In this document: one piece after another, positions 1 through 6,939 of the stretch | How the letters are laid out: every line of letters starts with the position of its first letter | How positions within the stretch are numbered: position 1 is the first letter of the stretch | Origin: an uncultured Coriobacteriia bacterium | GTDB lineage: Bacteria > Actinomycetota > Coriobacteriia > Coriobacteriales > QAMH01 | Direction of reading: 5' to 3' | DNA: 7,438 nt | Assembly: GCA_949283445.1 (NCBI GenBank) | Contig: CASDTD010000162.1 | Location: forward strand, 1 to 7,438 | Made by a program: the position numbers and the translations under genes | Notes under the pieces: model-generated | The model's input: only the letters and a program-made list of their open reading frames with translations | Told to the model about the DNA's origin: nothing | Databases searched by the model: none

Positions 1-487
1 CGTAGGAGACGTTCTCGTCATGGCCGCCGATTTCGGCCTTGGTGGACGGCGTGTAGATGGGCGCGGGCAGCTTGCTGGACTCGACCAGGCCGTCCGGCAG
101 CTCGATGCCGCACACCGTACCCTGCTTGCGGTATTCCTTCAGGCCACTGCCCGCCAGATAACCGCGCACGATGCATTCCACAGGAAACATCTGCGCCTTC
201 TTCACGAGCATGAAACGGCCGGCCAGGTATTCGGCATAGGGCTTGAACTGCTCGGGCAGGTCTGCCACGTCGGCCGAGATAAGATGGTTTTCAATCGTAC
301 CCTCGAGCAGCTTGAACCAGAACAGCGAAAGGCGCGTCAGGACCTCGCCCTTGTGCGGAATCTCGTCTTCCAGGATGTAGTCGAAGGCGGAAATCCTGTC
401 GGTCGCGACGATGAGCAACTCGTCGCCCAGGTCGTACAGATCGCGTACCTTGCCCTGCGAATCGGGACGCAATGCAATTTCACTCAC
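1..487 (-). CDS. purC: Phosphoribosylaminoimidazole-succinocarboxamide (SAICAR) synthase, C-terminus cut by window edge
   Basis: This cytosolic enzyme of de novo purine synthesis joins CAIR and aspartate, using ATP, to form SAICAR, the substrate of PurB encoded in this window. The 162 visible codons hold the N-terminal ATP-binding segment GKVRDLY (residues 12-18), ATDRISAFD (28-36), the family signature [11 protein letters not shown] (104-114) and [13 protein letters not shown] (147-159). The long segment between residues 70 and 145 fits the roughly 290-300-residue Ade1-like form rather than the shorter form of about 237 residues. The start is taken as GTG at 487, because the purine-rich AGAGAGG lies about 9 nt upstream. 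An in-frame TTG at 493 sits too close to that site. It follows the histidine kinase gene by 48 nt on the same strand. The rest of the gene lies outside the window. Family identity is near certain; the exact start is less so. Confidence 0.96.
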   Translation of the reverse strand, partial: MSEIALRPDSQGKVRDLYDLGDELLIVATDRISAFDYILEDEIPHKGEVLTRLSLFWFKLLEGTIENHLISADVADLPEQFKPYAEYLAGRFMLVKKAQMFPVECIVRGYLAGSGLKEYRKQGTVCGIELPDGLVESSKLPAPIYTPSTKAEIGGHDENVSY

Positions 488-523
488 GTTCAAGCACCTC
501 TCTTGTATCAGTCGTTTCGCCCT

Positions 524-529
524 ATTGTA
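524..529 (-). promoter_or_regulatory. Possible -10 element (TACAAT) for purC
   Basis: TACAAT on the minus strand lies in the short gap between the kinase stop and the purC start. It is followed about 28-30 nt later by the purC ribosome binding site and GTG. No convincing -35 hexamer is present 16-18 nt upstream, where the sequence is still the end of the kinase gene. purC may therefore have its own promoter in addition to read-through from the kinase. This is a weak, motif-only call. Confidence 0.3.
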
Positions 530-535
530 TGCGTA

Positions 536-1843
536 TTATGAATCGTATTTGCCGTCATCGTCTTTCTTGGACGGCAAAGGCACCCGAAAACCGAAGAGGG
601 TGAGCTGCTGGATGGGGTGCGCTTCAGATTTCACGAGCTTTTCCTCCGCTCTCTTGCGCTGCCGCTCCTGACGCTCTTCGAGCTTCTTGAGCTTGTCCGC
701 TTCCTTGCGCTGGCGGTCGAGCTCCTTTTTCGCGGTCTTGGCCATGCGGCGCGCGTCGCGCTGGGAGGGAAGCTCCTGCAGCCCCGGCGTCTCGGTCAGG
801 GGGATGTTGATGGTGAACGTGCTGCCCTCGCCCAAGACGCTGTCCACGCTCACGTTGCCGCGATGCTGGTCGACCACCTCGCGCACGAGGGAAAGGCCGA
901 TGCCCAGACCGCCACTGACGCCCGTGCGCGCGGCGTCTGCACGCCAGAAACGCGAGAACACCTTGCCCAAATCTTCTTCGGAAATGCCAATGCCCGTGTC
1001 ACTGACGGAAACGGAGGCGTAGCCGTCCTTGCGGTGCAGGCGCAGCCCGATGATGCCGCCTTCGGGCGTGTATCGCACGGCGTTGGAGAGCAGGTTCGCC
1101 ACCGCCTGCATGAGTAGGTCGCGGTCGCCACGCACGTATATCTTGGGGTCGATTTCGGTGAGGAAGGTCACGCCGGAACTCTCGATGAGCGCCTCATGCG
1201 TAAGCGCGAGGTCGGTGACGAGTTCGGTCATGTCGACAGGCTCGTCCTTGATTTCGGCCGTGCCGTTTTCCAGGCGGTTGAGCCTGAGCAGCGCTTCCAC
1301 CAGACGCCCCAAGCGACGCGTTTCGGAGGAGATGGTATCCATATGCTCTTCGTCGGCGGAAAAGACGCCGTCTTGAATGGCCTCGACCGTGGCCTGTATG
1401 GCCATGAGCGGTGTGCGCAGCTCATGGGCCACATCGCCGATGAGCTGGCGCTCCAGGTCGCGGTCGCGCTCGATGGAGTCTGCCATCTCGTCGAAGCTCT
1501 CGCCCAAGCGTGCGAGCTCGTCGTCGCCGTGCAGCCCGGTGCGTGCGGAAAGGTCGCCTTCCTTGATGGCGGTCGCCGTTTTGGAAATGCGCTGTATGGG
1601 CTGCCCGATGCTGTTGGCGAAGAACAGCCCCAGCACGATGGAGAACACGAGCGCGATGCACCCTGCCACCGCGAGAGCCATGTACACGTCCTCGTCGGTG
1701 AGGATGAGACCGCGGTTGACGTTCCACACGATGATAATCGCGCCGGCGGCGATGAGCACCGTCATGGCCGCAGTGAGCACGAAGGCCCCCGCGATGTAGA
1801 GCGCGATGGAGATGCGCTTCTTGCGCGTCGGCTGCCTGCTCAT
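536..1843 (-). CDS. Membrane sensor histidine kinase (HAMP, HisKA, HATPase) with charged C-terminal extension
   Basis: This is the sensor half of a two-component system; it autophosphorylates on histidine and passes phosphate to the regulator encoded just upstream. The 435 residues contain membrane helix 1 (about 11-41), an outer loop of only about 13 residues, helix 2 (about 55-76), a HAMP linker (about 77-130) and the H-box HELRTP with H140. The N-box has N250 and N254, the G1 box is DTGIG (282-286), the F-box is FSRFW (296-300) and the G2 box is GLGIGL (312-317). All catalytic motifs are intact. The tiny outer loop suggests sensing within the membrane or through a partner protein, not direct binding of an external ligand. 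After the ATPase domain a further 80 residues, from about 355, form a Lys/Arg/Glu-rich predicted coiled coil (about 361-408), ending in a hydrophobic patch LTLFGF and a charged tail. The ATG at 1843 has GGAG 8 nt upstream, and the gene begins 21 nt after the regulator stop, so the two are surely cotranscribed. The signal sensed is unknown. Confidence 0.95.
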   Translation of the reverse strand: MSRQPTRKKRISIALYIAGAFVLTAAMTVLIAAGAIIIVWNVNRGLILTDEDVYMALAVAGCIALVFSIVLGLFFANSIGQPIQRISKTATAIKEGDLSARTGLHGDDELARLGESFDEMADSIERDRDLERQLIGDVAHELRTPLMAIQATVEAIQDGVFSADEEHMDTISSETRRLGRLVEALLRLNRLENGTAEIKDEPVDMTELVTDLALTHEALIESSGVTFLTEIDPKIYVRGDRDLLMQAVANLLSNAVRYTPEGGIIGLRLHRKDGYASVSVSDTGIGISEEDLGKVFSRFWRADAARTGVSGGLGIGLSLVREVVDQHRGNVSVDSVLGEGSTFTINIPLTETPGLQELPSQRDARRMAKTAKKELDRQRKEADKLKKLEERQERQRKRAEEKLVKSEAHPIQQLTLFGFRVPLPSKKDDDGKYDS

Positions 1844-1864
1844 TGGTCGTGCTCCACGCCCGTC

Positions 1865-2596
1865 TTACGCTTCCTCGGCGGCTTCGTCGCCCTCTTTGGG
1901 AATCTCGAAGCGGTAGCCGACACCATGGACGGTGAAGATCCACTTCGGGTTGCGCGGGTCGTCGCCGATCTTGGCGCGCAGGTTCTTCACGTGGCTGTCG
2001 ATGGTGCGCTCGTAGCCCTCGAAGTCGTAGCCGAGCACCTTTTCCACGAGCTCCATGCGCGAGTACACGCGCCCGGGATAGCGCGACAACGTGGTGAGCA
2101 GCTTGAACTCGCTGGCCGTCAAGTCACATTCCTCGCCGTCGACCAGCACTTTGTGCCCCGTGAGGTCAATGGTGAGCGCGCCGAACTCGAGCACCTCGCG
2201 CTGGGGTTCGGAATCGATGTGCGCGCGGCGCAGCAGGGCGCGGACGCGGGCCACCAGCTCGCGCGGGGAGAACGGCTTGATGAGGTAGTCGTCGGCACCC
2301 AGCTCCAGGCCGATGATGCGGTCCTCGATTTCCCCCTTCGCGGTGAGCATGATGATGGGGATATCGGAAGAGTCGCGGATGATCTTGCAGACCTTCTCCC
2401 CCGGAATCTTGGGGAGCATGAGGTCGAGAATCACGAGGTCAAAATGATGGTTGGCGAACTCGTCGACGGCTTCTTGTCCGTCTGCCGCGCTCGTCACCAG
2501 GTAGTTTTCGTTTTTGAGATACGCTGCCACGGCATCGCGGATGGCCTTCTCGTCTTCGACCAAGAGGATGCGGCGGGCCTCAGAACCCATATCCAA
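1865..2596 (-). CDS. OmpR/PhoB-family two-component response regulator
   Basis: This cytosolic DNA-binding regulator is the partner of the adjacent histidine kinase. The N-terminal receiver domain (about 8-122) has the acidic pair E14/D15, phosphoacceptor D58 in LVILDLMLP, switch T85 in MLTAK and K107 in LIKPFSP. The C-terminal winged-helix domain (about 135-234) shows the family motifs LTASEFKLL, GRVYSR, RTIDSHVKNLRAKI and the terminal wing VHGVGYRFE. The length of 243 residues is slightly above the usual 225-235, because of a short acidic tail. The start is TTG at 2596, since a strong AAAGGAG (2605-2611) is 8 nt upstream; the in-frame ATG at 2590 would be 14 nt away. It is the first gene of a regulator-kinase pair and is preceded by a 118-nt gap with promoter-like elements. 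Its target genes cannot be read from sequence; the lipoprotein gene upstream is a plausible functional partner by position only. Confidence 0.96.
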   Translation of the reverse strand: MDMGSEARRILLVEDEKAIRDAVAAYLKNENYLVTSAADGQEAVDEFANHHFDLVILDLMLPKIPGEKVCKIIRDSSDIPIIMLTAKGEIEDRIIGLELGADDYLIKPFSPRELVARVRALLRRAHIDSEPQREVLEFGALTIDLTGHKVLVDGEECDLTASEFKLLTTLSRYPGRVYSRMELVEKVLGYDFEGYERTIDSHVKNLRAKIGDDPRNPKWIFTVHGVGYRFEIPKEGDEAAEEA

Positions 2597-2604
2597 AGCG
2601 CAAG

Positions 2605-2611
2605 CTCCTTT
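2605..2611 (-). promoter_or_regulatory. Strong Shine-Dalgarno site that decides the TTG start of the response regulator
   Basis: AAAGGAG on the minus strand is nearly a full anti-16S match and lies 8 nt before TTG at 2596. The next in-frame ATG, at 2590, is 14 nt away. The spacing supports the TTG as the true start, adding two residues to the protein. Confidence 0.7.
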
Positions 2612-2643
2612 CAGCTAGCTGCCGTTAGTTATCTCAACGTATC

Positions 2644-2652
2644 AGTGTACCA
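2644..2652 (-). promoter_or_regulatory. Putative extended -10 promoter for the regulator-kinase pair
   Basis: The minus strand reads TGG-TACACT, which matches the extended -10 pattern TGn-TAnnnT. Transcription would start near 2637, leaving a leader of about 40 nt with the strong ribosome binding site near its end. No -35 hexamer is recognisable at the expected place (about 2667-2672), as is common for extended -10 promoters. That place is instead overlapped by the palindrome at 2668-2679. This is motif evidence only. Confidence 0.4.
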
Positions 2653-2667
2653 TGCCCCAAACACGGG

Positions 2668-2679
2668 CAGGCGCGCCTG
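2668..2679. repeat. 12-bp perfect palindrome CAGGCGCGCCTG upstream of the response regulator
   Basis: CAGGCGCGCCTG is perfectly self-complementary and lies between the lipoprotein stop and the regulator start, over the expected -35 position of the extended -10 promoter at 2644-2652. It could be an operator for a dimeric protein. It has no T-run after it on the minus strand, so it does not look like a terminator. In a high-GC genome a GC-rich palindrome of this size can arise by chance. Confidence 0.35.
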
Positions 2680-2714
2680 GCACCTCATCTGGAAATAATC
2701 CATCAAGACAGCGT

Positions 2715-4169
2715 TTACGCCCCGTCGTCGGAAGTGTCGGCGGAACCGGAGTCCGCATCCTGCGTGCCATCATCGGAAGAGCCCGCATCAGATGAGGCAT
2801 CGCCGTCGTCAGAAGCGGGCTCGTCGAAGCCGCCGTCTTGCGGCGCCGCCTGGCCGTCGTCGGCTGCGTCTTGGCCACCATCCTGCGACGTGCCGTCCTG
2901 CCCGGACTTGATGCGTATGCTGCGCACCTCGACGTGCGTGATTTCCTCGGAATCCTCAACTTCCGACACCGTCGCATACACGTAGATGCGGTCGCATTCG
3001 CCCACGACAATCGGATAATCGCCGTAATCGGCCGACCCGCTGGGAGCGTCGACGGTGAAATACCCGCGCTCTTCGAGGTCGACCAGCGCCGTGCGCGAGC
3101 CGGATTTGGAGAACAGCCACCCTTGGCACAGACCGGGAGGCGTGACGGGCTGGCGCGTCAGACGCAGCCACGTGTTGGCATCGAGCGGGTAGTACGTCCC
3201 CACGTTGGCAATGCCGCCGCCGTAATCGTAGGACGCGCCGATGGAAAACGAGAACGCGTTGTTCATGTACACCGCGCAGGTGGGGCGGAACGAACGCGGG
3301 AGAACCTGCGAGGCGACGACTGCGCCGGTGCCCGACTGGAACGCCGTCAGCTGGTAGTAGATGCCCGATTCCGCATCGGCGCGGGGCATGGCGGTGAGCA
3401 CATCGCCGCTCACGGAAAGCCCGCCGTTGAAACGCCCGTGCGACGTGTGGATAATCGCCGCGGCTGACCCGCCCGAAGAGGCTTTGAGCAGGGAGTCTTC
3501 CGTGGTTTTCTCGCCGTTTTCCGCCGGCTGGACGATCCAATACGCCGCAGGGCCTATCGCGGCGATTTCGGGAGCGTCGTAATCGACGTTGCCGCTGTCT
3601 ATCTGCACCGGCTGCCCGATGGATTGTTCGTCGGCTTCGATCGTGGCGCAGTACACGGCCCAATCCGACGTGAGGAAATTGCTCTCGACCCACACGAGCA
3701 GCTCTTCGGACGCCGTGGCGTTGTAGAAAGTGTAGCCATCGTCATGGCCGACCGCCTGGTCGAGCACCGTCGTGAGCCTGCCCGTGCGCAGCTGGATCAA
3801 GCCGACCGTGTTCAGCGGGTCGGCCGTCTCGCCCGGGCACAGGGCCGCCGCCACGCGGGAATTCGACGCGGACAGCAACGTGCCCTCGTTGAAGGTGCCG
3901 ACAGTCGAGACTTCGCAGTACCTGTTCGGGTTTTCGTACTCGCGAAACGAATCCAAGGTGACGACGGCGTTTTCGGGAACGTCGAGCACCTGAATCTCGC
4001 TGTCGCCGTCGTCCGAGCTGCAACCGCTCAACCCGAAGGCGCCGCCCAGCACGGCAAGCGCCGCAGACGAGGCGAGCAGCTTCGCGCTGCCGCGCACGAA
4101 GCCGCGCCGCGTGAGCTGGATGATTTCCGGTGTCTGTCCGCCTGGGTTCATCGCACGTGTGCGCTTCAC
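2715..4169 (-). CDS. Tat-exported lipoprotein with Asp-rich C-terminal tail, function unknown
   Basis: I do not recognise a named family. The N-terminus carries a twin-arginine motif TRRGFVR (20-26), a hydrophobic stretch (about 30-47) and a lipobox LSGC with C50 as the likely lipidated cysteine. The protein is therefore probably exported folded by Tat and anchored on the outer face of the membrane. The body, about residues 55-420, is rich in beta-type repeats (Y/W-rich strands separated by G, D and N turns), suggesting a beta-propeller-like fold; that is inference. The last 63 residues (422-484) are low complexity, with 18 Asp, 1 Glu and no basic residue, and could bind cations or act as a spacer. 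The GTG start at 4169 overlaps the TGA of the TSCPD gene (GTGA), implying translational coupling. An in-frame ATG at 4151 (residue 7) is an alternative; neither has a clear Shine-Dalgarno site. The product could be an accessory sensor for the downstream two-component system, but only position suggests this. Confidence 0.85.
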   Translation of the reverse strand: MKRTRAMNPGGQTPEIIQLTRRGFVRGSAKLLASSAALAVLGGAFGLSGCSSDDGDSEIQVLDVPENAVVTLDSFREYENPNRYCEVSTVGTFNEGTLLSASNSRVAAALCPGETADPLNTVGLIQLRTGRLTTVLDQAVGHDDGYTFYNATASEELLVWVESNFLTSDWAVYCATIEADEQSIGQPVQIDSGNVDYDAPEIAAIGPAAYWIVQPAENGEKTTEDSLLKASSGGSAAAIIHTSHGRFNGGLSVSGDVLTAMPRADAESGIYYQLTAFQSGTGAVVASQVLPRSFRPTCAVYMNNAFSFSIGASYDYGGGIANVGTYYPLDANTWLRLTRQPVTPPGLCQGWLFSKSGSRTALVDLEERGYFTVDAPSGSADYGDYPIVVGECDRIYVYATVSEVEDSEEITHVEVRSIRIKSGQDGTSQDGGQDAADDGQAAPQDGGFDEPASDDGDASSDAGSSDDGTQDADSGSADTSDDGA

Positions 4170-4435
4170 TGCTGGGCAAGCGCCTCTTGCACCGCGTGCG
4201 CAAGCTGGTCAGGGCAAGACGTGGCCTTGAACCCGCAGGTCGTGCCGGCGCACCGGTCGATAACCCATTGCGCGGGCATACCCTCCACCAGCGAGCCGAT
4301 GCCCTTCAGATTGCCGTTGCAGCCGCCGACGAACGCGACGTCGTGAACGTTGTTGTCTGCGTCGAGCGTGAACGAGACCGCGCGCGAGCAGGTGCCCGCG
4401 TTGCGGTGCGTGAACTGTTTCGCTTCTTCCGACAT
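4166..4435 (-). CDS. TSCPD-domain small protein (TIGR03905-like)
   Basis: This 89-residue cytosolic protein matches the small TSCPD-domain family. It shows GTCSR (14-18), a central GGCNGNLKGI (37-46), a CAGTTCGFK segment (62-70) and the naming motif TSCPD (72-76). Its five cysteines (16, 39, 62, 67 and 74) suggest metal binding, by analogy with the TSCPD segment at the C-terminus of some ribonucleotide reductases. No reaction is established for the free-standing form. The start is set at ATG 4435, because AGGAG lies 12 nt upstream. The ATG at 4447 directly abuts that AGGAG and could not use it, though it would add four residues. The gene follows purB by about 84 nt, with a hairpin between, and its TGA overlaps the GTG of the lipoprotein gene. 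Family assignment is strong; the role is unknown. Confidence 0.9.
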   Translation of the reverse strand: MSEEAKQFTHRNAGTCSRAVSFTLDADNNVHDVAFVGGCNGNLKGIGSLVEGMPAQWVIDRCAGTTCGFKATSCPDQLAHAVQEALAQQ

Positions 4436-4466
4436 GGTGTATCGCATCTCCTGTGTCGCATGAGCA

Positions 4467-4502
4467 CCGCCCGCCGCGCATACCGTGCGCGCGAACGGGC
4501 GG
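4467..4502 (-). other. GC-rich hairpin between purB and the TSCPD gene
   Basis: An outer stem pairs CCGCCCG (4467-4473) with CGGGCGG (4496-4502), and an inner stem pairs CGCGCA (4475-4480) with TGCGCG (4486-4491) around a 5-nt loop. The structure should be very stable in the minus-strand transcript. No T-run follows, so it is unlikely to be an intrinsic terminator by itself. It may shield the 3' end of purB mRNA or tune expression of the downstream pair. The effect is inferred from structure only. Confidence 0.5.
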
Positions 4503-4519
4503 CCCGATTGCTGAAAACT

Positions 4520-5863
4520 TTAGAACTCGAGTGCCTCGAGCCGCTCGAAGATAACATCCTTGCGCTGCAGGAACGCCCAAGGGTCGAAGATGTCATCGAG
4601 CTGTTCACTGGTGAGCGTGCAATCTTCATCTGCTTCGAGGTTCTCCCTGAAGCTGGGGCCCTCGACGGCCTGCTGCAGATCGCCCCACACCTTCATGGCG
4701 TTGCGCTGCACGATGACATAGGCGTCCTCGCGCGTGATGCCCGTGTTGACGAGCGCCAGGATGACACGCGAAGAGAAGATCAGGCCGCGCGTGCGGTGCA
4801 GATTGGCCTTGCTGTTTTCCGGGTAGAGCTTCAGGCCGCCCAAGATGAACTCCATCTTGCCGCAGATGTAGTCGAACGCGGTGAAGCTGTCGGGCATGAC
4901 GACACGCTCGGCGCCGGAATGCGAGATGTCGCGCTCGTGCCACAGCGCCACGTTGTCGAAGCCGACCTGCGCGTTGGCCTTGATGACGCGGGCCAGGCCG
5001 CAAACACGTTCGGCCGTGATGGGGTTGCGCTTGTGGGGCATGGCCGAGCTGCCCTTCTGCCCCTTGGCGAACGGCTCCTCGGCTTCCAGCGTGTCGGTCT
5101 TCTGCAGCGAGCGCACCTCCGTGGCAATCTGCTCGAGCGTCGCGGCGGACACGGCCAGGGCAGCGAGCACCTGGGCGTGACGGTCGCGGTTGATGACCTG
5201 CGTGGACAACGGGTCAACGGCCAGCCCGAGCTTCTCACAGACGTATTCCTCCACGCGCGGGTCGATGTTGGAGTAGCTGCCCACCGCACCGGAAATAGCG
5301 CCGACGGCAATGGCCTTGCGGGCTTCGAGCAAGCGCGTTTCGGCGCGCTTCAGGGCCCACGCCCACATGCCGATCTTCATGCCAAAGGTCATCGGCTCGG
5401 CGTGGATGCCGTGCGTACGGCCGACACAGATCGTGTCTTTCTCCGCGAACGCACGCTCCTTGCAGATGCGGCCGAGTTTGCGCACGTCTTCGATGACGAT
5501 ATCGAGCGCCTGCGTGATGAGGTAGCACATCGCCGTGTCGCCCAGATCGGAGCTCGTCATGCCGTAATGGACCCAACGGCTCGGCTTGGGCTGCCCTTCG
5601 GGGACTTCGGCGTCGATGTATTTCGCCATGACCGTGGTGAACGCGATGACGTCGTGGTTGGTGACTTTCTCCACCTCGTCGATTTCGGGCACCGTGAAAT
5701 CGGCATGCGCGCGAATCCACGCGGCCTCTTCCTTCGTGATGCCGCAGGTGCCGATTTCGGCCTGCGCTTCACAGGCCAGCACCTCGATTTCCTTCCACAC
5801 CTCGAATTTGTTCTCGAGAGACCAGATGTGCCCCATCTCGGGACGTGTGTAGCGTTCGATCAT
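4520..5863 (-). CDS. purB: Adenylosuccinate lyase
   Basis: This cytosolic tetrameric enzyme acts twice in purine synthesis: it splits SAICAR into AICAR and fumarate, and adenylosuccinate into AMP and fumarate. The 447 residues carry the fumarase/aspartase superfamily signature GSSAMPHKRNP (271-281) with the mobile-loop serine (S272/S273). They also carry TNHDV (68-72), VHYGMTSSD (98-106) and GRTHG with H151 as a likely catalytic histidine. The length fits the 430-450-residue bacterial form of the Bacillus type. ATG at 5863 has AAAGGG about 8 nt upstream, and its first bases overlap the stop of the upstream membrane-protein gene (ATGA), implying translational coupling. All recognised catalytic motifs are intact. 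It probably shares a transcript with the unknown membrane protein, and perhaps with the TSCPD and lipoprotein genes beyond the hairpin at 4467-4502. Its pathway partner purC is in the same orientation about 4 kb downstream. Confidence 0.97.
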   Translation of the reverse strand: MIERYTRPEMGHIWSLENKFEVWKEIEVLACEAQAEIGTCGITKEEAAWIRAHADFTVPEIDEVEKVTNHDVIAFTTVMAKYIDAEVPEGQPKPSRWVHYGMTSSDLGDTAMCYLITQALDIVIEDVRKLGRICKERAFAEKDTICVGRTHGIHAEPMTFGMKIGMWAWALKRAETRLLEARKAIAVGAISGAVGSYSNIDPRVEEYVCEKLGLAVDPLSTQVINRDRHAQVLAALAVSAATLEQIATEVRSLQKTDTLEAEEPFAKGQKGSSAMPHKRNPITAERVCGLARVIKANAQVGFDNVALWHERDISHSGAERVVMPDSFTAFDYICGKMEFILGGLKLYPENSKANLHRTRGLIFSSRVILALVNTGITREDAYVIVQRNAMKVWGDLQQAVEGPSFRENLEADEDCTLTSEQLDDIFDPWAFLQRKDVIFERLEALEF

Positions 5864-6933
5864 GGTGTCAACCCTTTCGAAGTCCGGTAATCCGCCAGTT
5901 CTCCGTCGACGCGCGTCGTGCGCTCCGTTGCCTCTGCATAGCTTTTCTCGGCATCGGCAATCGACAGCTTGTCTGTTCCCAGTGAATAATAGATGCTTTT
6001 CAGCAAATCGTCTGCCGTCGCAGGCAGCGACTCCGCAATCGAGGCTGCTTCGGTGGCGGCCTGCTGGTAGGACGTCATGTGCTGCTTGGCCGTCTTCGTC
6101 TTGCCGTCGAGCAGAGCCTCATCGGCAGCGATGGCCTCGCCGGCGGCCTGCAGCTGCTTTTCGGCATAGGAACGCTCCGCCGCGAAGTCATAGCCCGGCA
6201 CCGCCTGCCCCAGACCGTCTGCAAGCTGCAAGACGCGCTCGTAGTTTTCCTTCGCCTTCTTGTCGCTTGCCAGCGCTTTCTTCACTTCCGACGTCGTGCC
6301 GATTTCGATGTGCGCGGCAGACGCGTTAAGCGCGGCGTGCCCATCGAGCAGCTCCTGCCACAGCTCCTGCACCTGCGGGGCAAGCTCGTAGGCCGAAAGC
6401 GACGCTTCGAGCAGCGGCATGCCGTATTCGACCATGTCCTGCCGTCCCTCAATGCCCTGCAGCAGCAGCTCGGCAGCTCGCGCATCGTCGGTTCCCAGAA
6501 ATCCGCGAATCGCGTTCAAGTGCTTTTTCGTCCGCAGCATTTCGTCGGCGATATCGTCGTGCTGGTCGATAAGCTCGCGCGCTTGCCGCGCGTCTTCATC
6601 GCTGCTCAGGCCGTTTGCCAGAAGCTCGCTCATGGCGGCGACGTGCGTGTTCGCTTGGTCGACTTTATCGAAAACGTCCTGCAGCTCCTGCGCGCCGACT
6701 TCCTGCCGCTGCGCCGAAGGCGGTGCGAATACGCTGAAAGCGACAAACGCCACAAGCGCCACGCCAACAGCACCCAGCGCGATGCGCTCGGCCAGGCGGC
6801 GTACTGAAGAAGGCTCTTCCGGGGTGACATGCGCGGCGGCATGCCGGGCGCGAGCATGACCAGACGCGCCGTGCCCTGCCGCAGGCCGCGCGCGGTCTTT
6901 TCTCGCAACCGAATGTGCTCCGTGTTTGCTCAT
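5860..6933 (-). CDS. Single-pass membrane protein with long helical outer domain, function unknown
   Basis: I do not recognise this 357-residue protein. Residues 1-50 form a cytoplasmic tail rich in Ala, His, Arg and Gly, with six histidines between residues 4 and 35. One hydrophobic helix follows (about 51-70), ending in VFAPP. The remaining roughly 285 residues are almost wholly alpha-helical by composition, rich in Ala, Glu, Gln and Leu with heptad-like spacing, and contain no cysteine. By the positive-inside rule the helical part faces outward. The start is ATG 6933; the reading frame stays open further upstream, but the next ATG lies inside the divergent gene. No clear ribosome binding site precedes the ATG, yet a GATAAT lies 6 nt before it, hinting at leaderless translation. 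The stop overlaps the purB start by 4 nt, so expression appears tied to purine synthesis, although no functional link is known. Confidence 0.8.
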   Translation of the reverse strand: MSKHGAHSVARKDRARPAAGHGASGHARARHAAAHVTPEEPSSVRRLAERIALGAVGVALVAFVAFSVFAPPSAQRQEVGAQELQDVFDKVDQANTHVAAMSELLANGLSSDEDARQARELIDQHDDIADEMLRTKKHLNAIRGFLGTDDARAAELLLQGIEGRQDMVEYGMPLLEASLSAYELAPQVQELWQELLDGHAALNASAAHIEIGTTSEVKKALASDKKAKENYERVLQLADGLGQAVPGYDFAAERSYAEKQLQAAGEAIAADEALLDGKTKTAKQHMTSYQQAATEAASIAESLPATADDLLKSIYYSLGTDKLSIADAEKSYAEATERTTRVDGELADYRTSKGLTP

Positions 6934-6939
6934 GCGCCC

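Noticed and set aside
488..535. Possible purine riboswitch before purC
   Set aside because: Only 48 nt separate the kinase stop from the purC start, too short for a purine aptamer plus expression platform, and no conserved core is visible.
2612..2621. Palindrome CAGCTAGCTG just upstream of the response-regulator ribosome site
   Set aside because: It is only 10 bp and abuts the Shine-Dalgarno site; it has no loop and no second copy in the gap, so chance is a sufficient explanation.
1196..2698. 500-codon open frame on the plus strand opposite the kinase and regulator genes
   Set aside because: It is antisense to two genes with fully intact family motifs, and its protein is rich in Arg, His, Ala and Val without any recognisable domain. 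Long antisense frames are common at high GC.
4130..5890. 586-codon open frame on the plus strand opposite purB
   Set aside because: It mirrors purB codon structure and has no domain; purB is certain on the other strand.
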